DNA of 64,000 bases from CAYTID01 sp964437735 (GTDB taxonomy: Bacteria; Bacteroidota; Ignavibacteria; UBA10030; BY39), in the NCBI GenBank assembly GCA_964437735.1, contig CAYTID010000003.1, positions 1 to 64,000 on the forward strand, in the 5' to 3' direction. Position numbers and translations under genes: made by a program. This document shows, piece after piece, positions 1-9,005 of this stretch (positions are counted from its first letter, which is position 1; each line of letters starts with the position of its first letter). A model generated the notes under the pieces. The model saw only the letters and a program-made list of their open reading frames with translations, was not told the origin of the DNA and made no database searches.

Positions 1-192
1 CCGGGACATGATTTACGTTATGCAATAGATGCCACTAAAATAAAAAATGAACTTGGCTGGGTACCAAAACATACATTTGAAAAAGGTATTGATGAAACAA
101 TCGAATGGTATCTATCTAACCGCGTATGGTGGGAACGAATCATCAGCGGAGAATACAAGGAATATTATCAAAATATGTACGAAAACCGGTAA
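1..192 (+). CDS. rfbB: dTDP-glucose 4,6-dehydratase, C-terminal fragment
   Basis: The reading frame is open from the first base and gives 63 residues ending at a TAA. It begins PGHDLRYAIDATKI, continues with ELGW and ends in a segment with ETIEWYLSN and WW. This is the conserved tail of RfbB/RmlB, the short-chain dehydrogenase that makes dTDP-4-keto-6-deoxyglucose in rhamnose and deoxysugar synthesis. The N-terminal NAD-binding half lies outside the window. The next gene starts 11 bases later, so it is probably the upstream member of the polysaccharide locus. Confidence 0.9.
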   Translation, partial: PGHDLRYAIDATKIKNELGWVPKHTFEKGIDETIEWYLSNRVWWERIISGEYKEYYQNMYENR

Positions 193-203
193 CAGGAGTG
201 TAA

Positions 204-1868
204 ATGTTAAATTACTTAAAAAGATCGCTCGTTTTGCAGATTGTATTTGTATCTGTCTGTAACTTTGTTGTATTTTCTCAATTAACAAAAGAGAGAGCAT
301 TACCTGATATTTTTGAGGGGATGGATCTGAAATCACGACAAACTCAGCAATTAATTGAACCAACACAAAGAACAGCTTTGGAAGGAACTATTGATCCAGT
401 AAAATATTTTGTTGGTCCATCCGATAAAATATCCATCAATATTTGGATAAGTCCTCCCGTAAGTTTTAATCTTACTGTGACTCCTGAAGGGACGTTGATC
501 ATACCGACTGTCGGAGAAGTGAAAGTATCAAATGTTACTCTTGCTGAGGCAAAAAATATTATCCTTGCTGAAATCAGAAAAAAATATTTCGCAAAGGAAG
601 TTTCAATAACGCTTGTAGACCCGCGCCCCATAATTGTCACTATTACGGGAAATGTTCTTTTTCCCGGAAATCTGACTTTAAATTCTATTAACAGAGTCGA
701 TAAAGCAATTCAGGAAGCAAACAGATATGATCCCACGCGTCGTGAAGATATCGGAGCAGTACAAAGCTCTATGTCTACAAGAAATATTATACTTAAGCGA
801 GGTGATGGCACCACTATCAGAGTCGATTTAAAAAAATATTACGCAAGTAAAGATGATAAGTATAATCCATACTTACGTGAGGGGGATTTCATTTTTATTC
901 CTGCTTCTGATCTTACAAAAAATTCATTTAGTATTTATGGCGCTGTAAACTCACCGGGACAATATGAATATGTTTCAGAGGACAGTCTGACCGACGCAAT
1001 CGAAATCGCTTCCGGCTTCTCTAAACTTGCATTACCCGACAGTATAGAAATTTTTAAACTCAGTCCTAATGCAACTCTCCTCTCGAAACGAATTGTAAAT
1101 ATAATGGATATATATGATGAAAAAATCCCGAATATCCATCTTGAACTGAGTGATAGAATTATTGTAAAGAGTAAGCAGGAATTGAGAGAAGACTATCGCA
1201 TTACAATTGATGGCGAGGTAAAACATCCCGGCATTTATCCTATCACGAAAAATAAAACCAAATTATCTGAGATGATTATGGAAACCGGAGGATTCACCGA
1301 ATATGCATCTTTAAAAAATGCCGAATTGCACAGACGCTCCGTTTCACCCCGTGATATCGATATTGAAAGAATTATGAGCATGCGCGGAAGTATTTCACCA
1401 GACGATAGTGCGAATTATCTCCTTGAAACTGAGTTGAGATTACAAAAAGAAATAGTTAATGTCGATTTTGAAAAACTCTTTTTACAGAATGACAAATCAC
1501 AAGACATGATTTTAAGGAACGGCGATTATATTACTATTCCAACAGTTAAAAGAACAATATATGTATTTGGACAAGTAATTTCACCCGGACATATTCCTTT
1601 AGTAAAAAATGAAGACCTCGAATACTACATAAACAAATGCGGCGGATACACAGATGCTGCGCGTAAGGGTGATGTAAAAATCATAAAAGCAAAAACAAAA
1701 CAATGGCTCGACCCGGACGAGACCACTATTGAAGAAGGTGATCATATCTGGATACCGAAAACACAGGAAAGAACCTTTTCATACTATACGACTGTACTAA
1801 GTCAAACAGCCAGCATTTTCAGTGTAGTAGTCGGTATGGCATTAGTAATCATTCAACTAGCAAAATAA
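204..1868 (+). CDS. Wza-like polysaccharide export protein with several SLBB domains
   Basis: This is a 554-residue outer-membrane polysaccharide export protein. A hydrophobic N-terminal segment (about residues 8-26, ending VVFSQ) looks like a signal peptide. A Poly_export domain follows at about 66-143, then several SLBB-type units, recognisable by repeated G-x-V-x-x-P-G motifs (GNVLFPG, GAVNSPG, GEVKHPG, GQVISPG). The last about 25 residues form a hydrophobic helix, as expected for a helical outer-membrane channel. The ATG at 204 has a good upstream site, ACAGGAGTG. It is followed 17 bases later by a Wzz-like gene, its usual partner in Wzy-dependent export. It is longer than E. coli Wza because of the extra SLBB units, which is common in Bacteroidetes-type loci. 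Confidence 0.88.
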   Translation: MLNYLKRSLVLQIVFVSVCNFVVFSQLTKERALPDIFEGMDLKSRQTQQLIEPTQRTALEGTIDPVKYFVGPSDKISINIWISPPVSFNLTVTPEGTLIIPTVGEVKVSNVTLAEAKNIILAEIRKKYFAKEVSITLVDPRPIIVTITGNVLFPGNLTLNSINRVDKAIQEANRYDPTRREDIGAVQSSMSTRNIILKRGDGTTIRVDLKKYYASKDDKYNPYLREGDFIFIPASDLTKNSFSIYGAVNSPGQYEYVSEDSLTDAIEIASGFSKLALPDSIEIFKLSPNATLLSKRIVNIMDIYDEKIPNIHLELSDRIIVKSKQELREDYRITIDGEVKHPGIYPITKNKTKLSEMIMETGGFTEYASLKNAELHRRSVSPRDIDIERIMSMRGSISPDDSANYLLETELRLQKEIVNVDFEKLFLQNDKSQDMILRNGDYITIPTVKRTIYVFGQVISPGHIPLVKNEDLEYYINKCGGYTDAARKGDVKIIKAKTKQWLDPDETTIEEGDHIWIPKTQERTFSYYTTVLSQTASIFSVVVGMALVIIQLAK

Positions 1869-1885
1869 GAAGAAAACATTTAAAT

Positions 1886-3034
1886 ATGGAAAATGAAATC
1901 TTACCAAAAAATAAACGTGATCTGATATATTTTTTAGTCTTACTAAGTAAGTGGAAAAAATATATCGTAATTACTGTCCTGGGAATTACCACACTTGCAA
2001 TTATTATAAGTTTACTTTTACCAAAATGGTATCAGTCTTCCGGGACGTTATTGCCACCGAAGAATCCAAATCCATTCGGCGCATTAGGACTCTCACCAAG
2101 TAATATTTCGAAACAACTGAATCCTCTTAGATCATTGGGCACCATGCTACCAAATCAAGATCTCTATAACTATATTGCTATATTAAAAAGTAGAAATCTG
2201 ATGGAAAGAGTGATATATAAATTCGATTTGATTAATGTATATGGGATTAAAAATAATTCCATGAGTGATGCAATCGAAGAACTGAAAGAAAATGTTGAGT
2301 TCAAAGTTACCGAAGAGGGAACACTTCAAATTAATGTGATTGACAAACGCCCCCTGCGAGCAGCAGAAATGGTTGATTATTACTTCAGCACATTAGATGA
2401 GCTGAATCGTAATTTGAGCGCATTAGAAGCACGGAGCAACCGGGAGTTTATAGAACACCGAACCAACCAAAATATTGAGAATTTGAACAAGGCAGAAGAA
2501 GAAATTAAAATTTTTCAGGAAAAATACAGCTTTATTGCGATACCTGAACAAACAAGCGCTTCTATGTCAGGTATTGCTGAACTATTTACATTGAAAACAA
2601 TTAAAGAACTTGAACTACAAATTTTAAAGAAAACCGTAAGTGGAGATAATCCAAGATATAAAGCAACAGCCCTTGAAATTTTTGAACTAGATAAGAAACT
2701 CAAAAATATTCCAGAGTTAGGTAACCAATACCTAAAATTGTATCGCGAATATATTATTCAAAAAAAATTACACGAAACATTAGTTCCAATTTTAGAACAA
2801 GCAAAAATAGAGGAAAATCGTGACACTCCAACTCTTTTAATATTAGATAAACCTGTTCCTGCTGAAAAAGCAAAACTACCTAGAAAAAAAATTATAGTTA
2901 TCATCTTTTTCTTTATCTCACTCATCAGCAGTATCACATTTATAATCATTGTCGATCACATTGAAAAAATAAGATCCGAACAACCGGGATATTTTCAGCA
3001 ACTGGCTAAATATTGGTCGCTATTCAAAAAATAG
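1886..3034 (+). CDS. Wzz/GumC-like polysaccharide chain length determinant
   Basis: The 382-residue protein has the polysaccharide co-polymerase layout. There is a short cytoplasmic N-terminus, a membrane helix at about residues 23-46, a long periplasmic part rich in charged helices (coiled-coil-like around 190-310), a PVPAEKAKLPRKK motif before the second helix, and a C-terminal helix at about 335-357. No Walker motifs or tyrosine-rich tail follow, so the tyrosine kinase domain of Wzc is absent. It sits between the Wza-like export gene and the first glycosyltransferase, so it probably sets polymer chain length together with the Wzy-type protein encoded at 5168. Confidence 0.85.
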   Translation: MENEILPKNKRDLIYFLVLLSKWKKYIVITVLGITTLAIIISLLLPKWYQSSGTLLPPKNPNPFGALGLSPSNISKQLNPLRSLGTMLPNQDLYNYIAILKSRNLMERVIYKFDLINVYGIKNNSMSDAIEELKENVEFKVTEEGTLQINVIDKRPLRAAEMVDYYFSTLDELNRNLSALEARSNREFIEHRTNQNIENLNKAEEEIKIFQEKYSFIAIPEQTSASMSGIAELFTLKTIKELELQILKKTVSGDNPRYKATALEIFELDKKLKNIPELGNQYLKLYREYIIQKKLHETLVPILEQAKIEENRDTPTLLILDKPVPAEKAKLPRKKIIVIIFFFISLISSITFIIIVDHIEKIRSEQPGYFQQLAKYWSLFKK

Positions 3035-3045
3035 GTTTTATCAAG

Positions 3046-4158
3046 ATGAATATTTTACATACTGTCGAGTTTTATGAGCCCTCTAAAGGTGGTTCGGAAG
3101 AAGTAGTCCGACAAATTTCTGAAAAATTAGTTGCTCGCGGACATAATGTGACTATTGCGACCTCCTATCATCCTGAAAGAAACTTCGACAGATTAAATGG
3201 CGTTCAAATTAAACAATTCAAAGTGACTGGAAATCAAGTTAAAGGAATTTCAGGTGATATTGATGAGTACCAAGATTTTCTAAGGTTTAATGACTTTGAC
3301 ATTATCCTAAATTATAATGTCCAAAATTGGACAACAGATTTATCATTTCCATTATTGAATTCTATTAAAGCAAAAAAAATTTTAGCCCCGATTGGATTCT
3401 CAAAACTTAAGCGAAAACGTTACATTAATTATTACAAAAATATTCCCGAGTATTTATACAAATACGATAAAATATTTTACACTTCAGCTAATTTTCAAGA
3501 TAAATATTTTGGTGATAAATATGGATTTTCAGATAAGGCAACCATTATTCCTAATGGATCAAGCAAAGATGAATTCTTAAATACTCTTTTGGGATTCAGA
3601 GAAAAATTTGGAATTAAAACAAAATATATGTTTCTTTCAGTGTCCAACCATTACTTTGCCAAAGGTCATTCATTTATAATCGATGCTTTTCGAAAGTTAA
3701 ATAATCCTGAAACAAGCTTAGTCATCATAGGAGAAAAACCATATTCGCATAAATGGTTTAGTTGTTTTCCATTATGTAAATTTTATTCTCTGATTGATAA
3801 GCGAATAAAGATTTTATCTGGCGTATCACGTGATTGGGTCGTATCAGCATTTAATGAAGCTGATCTCTTCTTGTTTGGTTCGAGTGTGGAATGCGCACCA
3901 ATAGTTATGTACGAATGCTTTGCATCACGGACACCATTCTTAACTAGAATCGCAGGAAATGTTTTAGATCATGAACAACTATTATGGATTGTAAATACTC
4001 CTAATGAGATGGTTAGACATATGGAGAACTATGTAAAAGAACCTACACCTTACAGTGAAAAATCAGAGAAAGCATTTAAAGAATTTGAGGCGAATTATGA
4101 CTGGGCCAAAATCACTGACTTTTATGAAAACACATACTTGTCAATGTTAAAAATGTAA
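3046..4158 (+). CDS. GT4-type glycosyltransferase
   Basis: This is a GT-B fold glycosyltransferase of about 370 residues. The N-terminus MNILHTVEFYEPSKGGSEEV is the start of many family 4 enzymes. The C-terminal half has FLSVSNHYFAKGHSFIIDAF, a VIIGEKP strand, and LFLFGSSVECAPIVMYECFA, where the family's acceptor/nucleotide-sugar E-x7-E region lies. I chose the ATG at 3046 because the reading frame upstream (TTG at 3013) overlaps the previous gene and adds no family sequence. Sugar donor and acceptor cannot be told from sequence. It belongs to the polysaccharide operon, 11 bases after the Wzz-like gene. Confidence 0.85.
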   Translation: MNILHTVEFYEPSKGGSEEVVRQISEKLVARGHNVTIATSYHPERNFDRLNGVQIKQFKVTGNQVKGISGDIDEYQDFLRFNDFDIILNYNVQNWTTDLSFPLLNSIKAKKILAPIGFSKLKRKRYINYYKNIPEYLYKYDKIFYTSANFQDKYFGDKYGFSDKATIIPNGSSKDEFLNTLLGFREKFGIKTKYMFLSVSNHYFAKGHSFIIDAFRKLNNPETSLVIIGEKPYSHKWFSCFPLCKFYSLIDKRIKILSGVSRDWVVSAFNEADLFLFGSSVECAPIVMYECFASRTPFLTRIAGNVLDHEQLLWIVNTPNEMVRHMENYVKEPTPYSEKSEKAFKEFEANYDWAKITDFYENTYLSMLKM

Positions 4159-4166
4159 TTACGGTA

Positions 4167-5171
4167 TTGACTATCTCCGAAAAAATATCACCGAAAGTAA
4201 GTGTAATAGTTCCTCTCTTCAATGGTGAGAAATATATTGGAGCGTGCATCCAAAGTATCCTCTCTCAAACTTATCAGAATTTTGAAATAATCATAGTTGA
4301 CGACGGTTCGACAGATGACAGTTTTCCCAAAGTACAGAATTTCCGTAAATCGTTCCCCGACAAAGTTCTGTTATTCCAACATCCAGATAAAAAAAATAAA
4401 GGAATCGCACAAACAAGAAATCTCGGTATAAAGATATCTTCGGGACAGATTATATCATTCATCGACCAGGACGATATCTGGGAATCTGATAAGCTGTCAA
4501 ACCAGATTGCTTATTTGTTAAAATATCCAGAAGCTAAATTTATATATTGTAAAGCTGGGTTTTTGGATAGCAGCGGCAAGCAGGCAATCCTCGACGGGTA
4601 CGATTCGTTCGGCAAAGGTATAGAGTACAAACCATATAACATATTTTCAAAACTTTTGTATGAGAACTTCATTCCTTCAATAACCGTAATGTTTTACAGA
4701 GATTGTTTAAATGAAGTCGGACTTTTCGAAGAAGGTCCAAGACATGAGTATGAAGATTGGATTCTTTGGACAAAAATTGCATTGTTAAATAATTTTCTTT
4801 TTATCCCCGAAGTCCTCGTTTATTATAGAGTTCATTCCAAAAATTATTCACTATATCGTCTTAAAAGCGGTTTAGATTTAAAAGCAGAGGAGCATTACAT
4901 AAATTGTGTTTTTAAATTCCTCTTAGAAAAAAGTGGATACGATATCAAAATAGTAAAGAAATTACTTACTCGACGGATATTTCGTTTTCTTGTCAGAGCC
5001 AAGTCGTGGGGAACAGATCAAGATCAGTTAAAATCTATAGGAGCTTCTTTCTCACATACATTCTCATTTGCAGAAAAAAAAATAAAGGTGATGTTATTAG
5101 TCTTGTCTTTAATTAACCCCGCGTTCGCAAAACTTATCAGAAGATTTCGCCGTAGGATAATTGGTATATGA
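4167..5171 (+). CDS. GT2 family glycosyltransferase
   Basis: The 334-residue protein opens with KVSVIVPLFNGEKYIGACI and has IIVDDGSTDDS, ISFIDQDD (the DXD-type metal site) and EYEDWILW, the ordered motifs of GT-A family 2 transferases. The tail (about 230-334) is helical and basic and may lie against the membrane. The only plausible start is TTG at 4167, eight bases after the previous stop; no in-frame ATG precedes the first motif. The stop overlaps the next ATG as ATGA, which points to translational coupling with the polymerase gene. Donor and acceptor are not predictable. Confidence 0.88.
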   Translation: MTISEKISPKVSVIVPLFNGEKYIGACIQSILSQTYQNFEIIIVDDGSTDDSFPKVQNFRKSFPDKVLLFQHPDKKNKGIAQTRNLGIKISSGQIISFIDQDDIWESDKLSNQIAYLLKYPEAKFIYCKAGFLDSSGKQAILDGYDSFGKGIEYKPYNIFSKLLYENFIPSITVMFYRDCLNEVGLFEEGPRHEYEDWILWTKIALLNNFLFIPEVLVYYRVHSKNYSLYRLKSGLDLKAEEHYINCVFKFLLEKSGYDIKIVKKLLTRRIFRFLVRAKSWGTDQDQLKSIGASFSHTFSFAEKKIKVMLLVLSLINPAFAKLIRRFRRRIIGI

Positions 5172-6589
5172 TCACAGAAAATATCCAACTAGATGTATTG
5201 TCTCGAAAATCATTTTTGATATTTGCCATTACTACACTTGTTGGTTCAATTTCTCTATTATGGTTCACCAATGAATATATTCTTGGATTAGTATTTATTT
5301 CATTTTTCATCTTTCTAATCAGCTTTTGCTTAAAAATTAGGATCATTATTTTATTATTACTAATTCCATTCGCACATGCCGGGCTGGGTTTAGATAAACT
5401 GGGTGGATTCGGAATTTTTGATATATTTTCTATATTGTTTACCCTGTTTTTTTTATTTCGACTTACTCTCGTGGATTTTTTCAATCTTAAAAAACAAACT
5501 GTACTAAAATATTCCGTTGTGATGGCAATTGCTTTCCTACCGAGTTTGTTAAATTCCTTTTTTTTCTTTAGTAGTTTAAAAACTTTTGTTCATTTGACCA
5601 TAAGCATAACTATGGCTTATGCTTTGTATTATTATTTAACTGATGACACTGACGACAAATTTATCTTGTTGCTCTTAAAAGTTTTTGCAGTAGAGGCAGT
5701 GTTAGTAAGTATTGTCGGAATATATCAGGCATCTGCCTCAAACACAATTACAGGTTTCTTATACGGTAGGACCTATTTTACCTTCTTCGGAGAAGTAAAT
5801 TACTATGCCGGATACTTGTTGGTAAGTTTACCCATTATTGTAAGATTAATCATTACAGAAAAATCAATATTGACAAAGGTTCTCCTTTTCTTTGGGAGCA
5901 TAATTGTAACATTTGCAATCATATCGACGGTATCAAGGTCAGCTATCTTCAGCTTAATTATTATAGCGCTATTATTTTTTCTATATATTTTATTCCGTAG
6001 GGGTCAGCGTAAATTCATAGCTGCCATTGCGATCTCAATGTTTTTAATGATATCTGGTATAATATTTACTACGGATATTGGAAATAAATTAATAGATTTC
6101 TTTACGCTCACAAGACGGATGGAAACAATAATCCAGGGCCGCGATGCCTCGGTTAGCCAACGACAAACAATTTTGGAAATTGGAATGAGAATGATCGAAG
6201 CCCATCCCGTCGTCGGTGTCGGTTTTGGCACATTTGAAGAGAATTTCGATAACTATAAGCATGCTGAGCTTTCTACAGGGTATGCAAGGTCGGCCCACAA
6301 CACTCCACTAAAAATATTTGCTGAAACAGGGATAATAGGGCTTATAGCCTCTTTAATTTTCATCATTTCACTTTTGTACAATCTTGTGCAACCATTAACA
6401 TCAATACACGATCGCCACCGAGAAGTTGTAATGCTTTCACTTCTCGTATCTATAATATCTTTTCTAATTATGAGCTTGACACTTGACCAGCTTTTTGAAC
6501 CTCATTTTTGGATACTAAGTGGAATCGCTTTAGCTTATATAAAAGTAATTAAAGATAATCCATTACTAATAAATAAAAAGATTGAGTGA
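5168..6589 (+). CDS. O-antigen ligase/polymerase (Wzy_C family)
   Basis: This 473-residue integral membrane protein has ten or more hydrophobic segments. The large periplasmic loop and following helix carry HPVVGVGFGTFEENF and SAHNTPLKIFAETGIIGL, the signature of the Wzy_C family, which includes O-antigen polymerases and the WaaL ligase. Both reactions move undecaprenyl-linked glycan at the periplasmic face. Given the neighbouring Wza, Wzz and Wzx-type genes, a polymerase role is the more likely of the two, but sequence alone does not separate them. The start overlaps the preceding gene by four bases, and the next gene follows after three. Confidence 0.87.
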   Translation: MITENIQLDVLSRKSFLIFAITTLVGSISLLWFTNEYILGLVFISFFIFLISFCLKIRIIILLLLIPFAHAGLGLDKLGGFGIFDIFSILFTLFFLFRLTLVDFFNLKKQTVLKYSVVMAIAFLPSLLNSFFFFSSLKTFVHLTISITMAYALYYYLTDDTDDKFILLLLKVFAVEAVLVSIVGIYQASASNTITGFLYGRTYFTFFGEVNYYAGYLLVSLPIIVRLIITEKSILTKVLLFFGSIIVTFAIISTVSRSAIFSLIIIALLFFLYILFRRGQRKFIAAIAISMFLMISGIIFTTDIGNKLIDFFTLTRRMETIIQGRDASVSQRQTILEIGMRMIEAHPVVGVGFGTFEENFDNYKHAELSTGYARSAHNTPLKIFAETGIIGLIASLIFIISLLYNLVQPLTSIHDRHREVVMLSLLVSIISFLIMSLTLDQLFEPHFWILSGIALAYIKVIKDNPLLINKKIE

Positions 6590-6592
6590 CAA

Positions 6593-7381
6593 ATGTTAGA
6601 CCTTTCGATAATCATAATATCCTGGAAAATGAAAGACATGCTTAAGAAGCTACTCTTATCGATCGAACAATATACAACAGATATCATATATGAAATAATC
6701 GTTATTGATAATAATTCACAAGATGGAACTTCTGAAATGATAAAGGGAGAGTTTTCAAAAGTACATCTTATCACAAATACCAGCAACCTTGGTGTTGCCC
6801 GAGCAAGAAATCAAGGCTTAAAAATCGCGTCAGGTAGATACTTATTGATACTCGATGCCGATATGGTTTTGAAAGAAAATTCCTTTATGCACTTAATGAG
6901 ATTTATGGATCAAAAACAAGATGCCGGACTTACTGGTTGTAAATTGGTCTTCCCCGACAATACTATTCAACCGAGCAGCAGAAGATTTCCAACACTATTA
7001 GCTTTTTTATTTCGTCGACTCGAATTTATTCCGTGGATTCGAAATAGTCGAACACTCCGTTGGCATGAGATGGCTGACTGGGATCGATCAGATATAAGAT
7101 CAATAGATTATGTCATCGGTGCATGTCAGATGATCCGCCGCGAAGCATTTCAGGATGTTGGCTTTCTCGACGAGAATATTTTCTACGGTCCCGAAGATAT
7201 CGACTTTTGCTCGCGTATGCATAAGCAAGGCTGGAAAATCTATTACTATCCTTTCACAAGTATAGTACATTATGAACAGCGTGTAACTAAGAAGAAATTA
7301 TTCTCTAAACTGACGTGGCTCCATTTCAGAGGAATTGTGTATTTATTCATTAAGCATCGTGGTAAATTTTCTAATAATTAA
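6593..7381 (+). CDS. GT2 family glycosyltransferase, rhamnosyltransferase-like
   Basis: This is a 262-residue GT-A enzyme. The N-terminus has IIIISWKMKDMLKKLL, then IIVIDNNSQDGTSEM, LGVARARNQGLK, LILDADMVL and a late GPEDIDFCSRMHKQGWKIYY, the catalytic ED region. This is the WbbL-like subgroup often annotated as rhamnosyltransferase. That fits the RfbB gene at the window start, but the donor is inferred. It has no membrane anchor. It lies between the polymerase and a flippase with very short spacings, so it belongs to the same transcript. Confidence 0.86.
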   Translation: MLDLSIIIISWKMKDMLKKLLLSIEQYTTDIIYEIIVIDNNSQDGTSEMIKGEFSKVHLITNTSNLGVARARNQGLKIASGRYLLILDADMVLKENSFMHLMRFMDQKQDAGLTGCKLVFPDNTIQPSSRRFPTLLAFLFRRLEFIPWIRNSRTLRWHEMADWDRSDIRSIDYVIGACQMIRREAFQDVGFLDENIFYGPEDIDFCSRMHKQGWKIYYYPFTSIVHYEQRVTKKKLFSKLTWLHFRGIVYLFIKHRGKFSNN

Positions 7382-7385
7382 AAAG

Positions 7386-8816
7386 ATGAGTATAGCTAAC
7401 CGGATTCGATATAATTCTTTCTTTTCTCTCTCATCTTCTGTAATACGTCTGCTTACGAGTTTCATTTTTTTTATTGGAATAGCACGTTTTTATGGAGTAG
7501 AAGTTTTTGGTAGCTTCACAGCCGCTCATACATTAACACTTATGTTTTTATACCTCGCCGATTTTGGGTTAGATATTTTACTGACAATCGAAGTCGCGAG
7601 GTCAAAAGAAAATGCTTCAAAGATTTTAGAAAAGTATTTCCCAATTAAATTAATATTATCTGTAGCTGCTCTTGCCGGCGCTTGGCTGCTTCCCCTGTTC
7701 GAGGATTTGAGCAACCTTACTCGAATATTGATATTTATACTCAGCTTTAATATTATATTTACATCTCTGACAACTTATTTTTTTGCGCTTTTTAAAGGCA
7801 TCGAACAATTCCAACACGAAACAAAAATATCTTTTATAATAAATCTCTCCCTTATTGCCTTACTAATTCTATGTGGTTTTTTACAAGTTGAGATTCAATA
7901 TCTAGCTTTAGCTTTTATCTTGTCAAGAGCAGTCGGACTTGCTTTAGCATTTTACAAATTAAATAAAACTCTGCATTTCAATCACTTCCGGTTATCTTTT
8001 AAGGGTTTGAGCAGTCAATGGAAAATAATCACAGTATTCGGCCTGCACTTGATTTTGGGAAATCTTTATTTCCAATTAGACACTATACTTCTATCTATCT
8101 GGAAAGGAGATTTAGAAGTGGGCATTTATCAGGCGGCTTTTAAGCTTATTATGTTTACACTCATAATCCCGGATGTTATGATAAATGCAATGTTGCCCGT
8201 CTTATCGAATTACTACTCAGAAAACAGAGAAAAGTGGTTAATGTTAGCAAAGCTTTTAAACAAAACTCTATTCATGATAAGCATCCCGATTGCACTGATT
8301 CTTTTCTCATATGCCGAACAAATAATTTCATTATTGTATGGTAAAGGGAGATTCATCGAGGCAGCAACTGTTTTAAGAATCTTCGCAGTGACGATTGTTA
8401 TTCGATACTCTGCCGAGGCTTTCGCATTAATGTTGACGACTTCTCACCGGCAATTTTCAAGAGTCGTGATAGTAGCTGTCGCAGTGACGATGAACTTTTC
8501 TCTAAATTCTTATGCGATCCCAAAATACGGAATGGTCGGAGCCGCAGTCGTTTCTCTGATAACCAACCTAATAGTCGGCATAAGTTACTTTTTTACGAAT
8601 CATTTCAGAGATGTGGTAAAGTTTTTTAACATAAAATTTATTGTCTTCTTTGGTGGCACTATTGCTTTCGGCTTCATATTAAACAATGTTCTTGCTTTGA
8701 ATTGGATAATCGCACTTGGATTAATAACAATCTTTTCATGTTTCTTTATTTATTTTATAGGTTATAATTCTAAAGAAAGAAATTTAATTTTTACATGGCA
8801 AAAAGAAATTATCTAA
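7386..8816 (+). CDS. Wzx-type polysaccharide flippase
   Basis: This is a membrane protein of about 476 residues with around 14 hydrophobic helices, in the MATE-like polysaccharide biosynthesis (MOP) family. An early LTSFIFFIGIARFYG-V-FG motif, followed by a helix with ADFGLD, is typical of Wzx-like transporters that flip undecaprenyl-linked repeat units. The ATG at 7386 is preferred over an upstream TTG at 7335 that overlaps the glycosyltransferase gene. A second flippase of the same superfamily is encoded at 16687. This one is the better candidate for the locus substrate because it sits between its glycosyltransferases. Confidence 0.85.
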   Translation: MSIANRIRYNSFFSLSSSVIRLLTSFIFFIGIARFYGVEVFGSFTAAHTLTLMFLYLADFGLDILLTIEVARSKENASKILEKYFPIKLILSVAALAGAWLLPLFEDLSNLTRILIFILSFNIIFTSLTTYFFALFKGIEQFQHETKISFIINLSLIALLILCGFLQVEIQYLALAFILSRAVGLALAFYKLNKTLHFNHFRLSFKGLSSQWKIITVFGLHLILGNLYFQLDTILLSIWKGDLEVGIYQAAFKLIMFTLIIPDVMINAMLPVLSNYYSENREKWLMLAKLLNKTLFMISIPIALILFSYAEQIISLLYGKGRFIEAATVLRIFAVTIVIRYSAEAFALMLTTSHRQFSRVVIVAVAVTMNFSLNSYAIPKYGMVGAAVVSLITNLIVGISYFFTNHFRDVVKFFNIKFIVFFGGTIAFGFILNNVLALNWIIALGLITIFSCFFIYFIGYNSKERNLIFTWQKEII

Positions 8817-8958
8817 TATAATGATTCGACAAAACGCTATCTCGAACACCCGATCCACCACTGGCATGATAGTTAATATCAAACTGGCAATATCCACCTA
8901 CTCTGAAGTCTAAATACTCAAAACAGTGCCTACAAAATTATATGAAATGAAAACTGTA

Positions 8959-8995
8959 TTAGACATTTGTAAAGTAAATGATAATCCTTTATCTT
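8959..8995 (+). promoter_or_regulatory. possible promoter before the initiating sugar transferase
   Basis: The 189-base gap between the flippase and the next gene is the only real break in the polysaccharide operon. It contains TTAGAC, and TTGTAA followed after 17 bases by TATCTT. Either pair could act as -35/-10 boxes. The second would leave almost no leader before the ATG at 9006, so the assignment is weak. Confidence 0.25.
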
Positions 8996-9005
8996 AATAT
9001 AAATT

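Noticed and set aside
8821..8913. 30-residue reading frame starting ATG just after the flippase
   Set aside because: No ribosome binding site, no motif and no hydrophobic pattern; it is within a likely promoter spacer.
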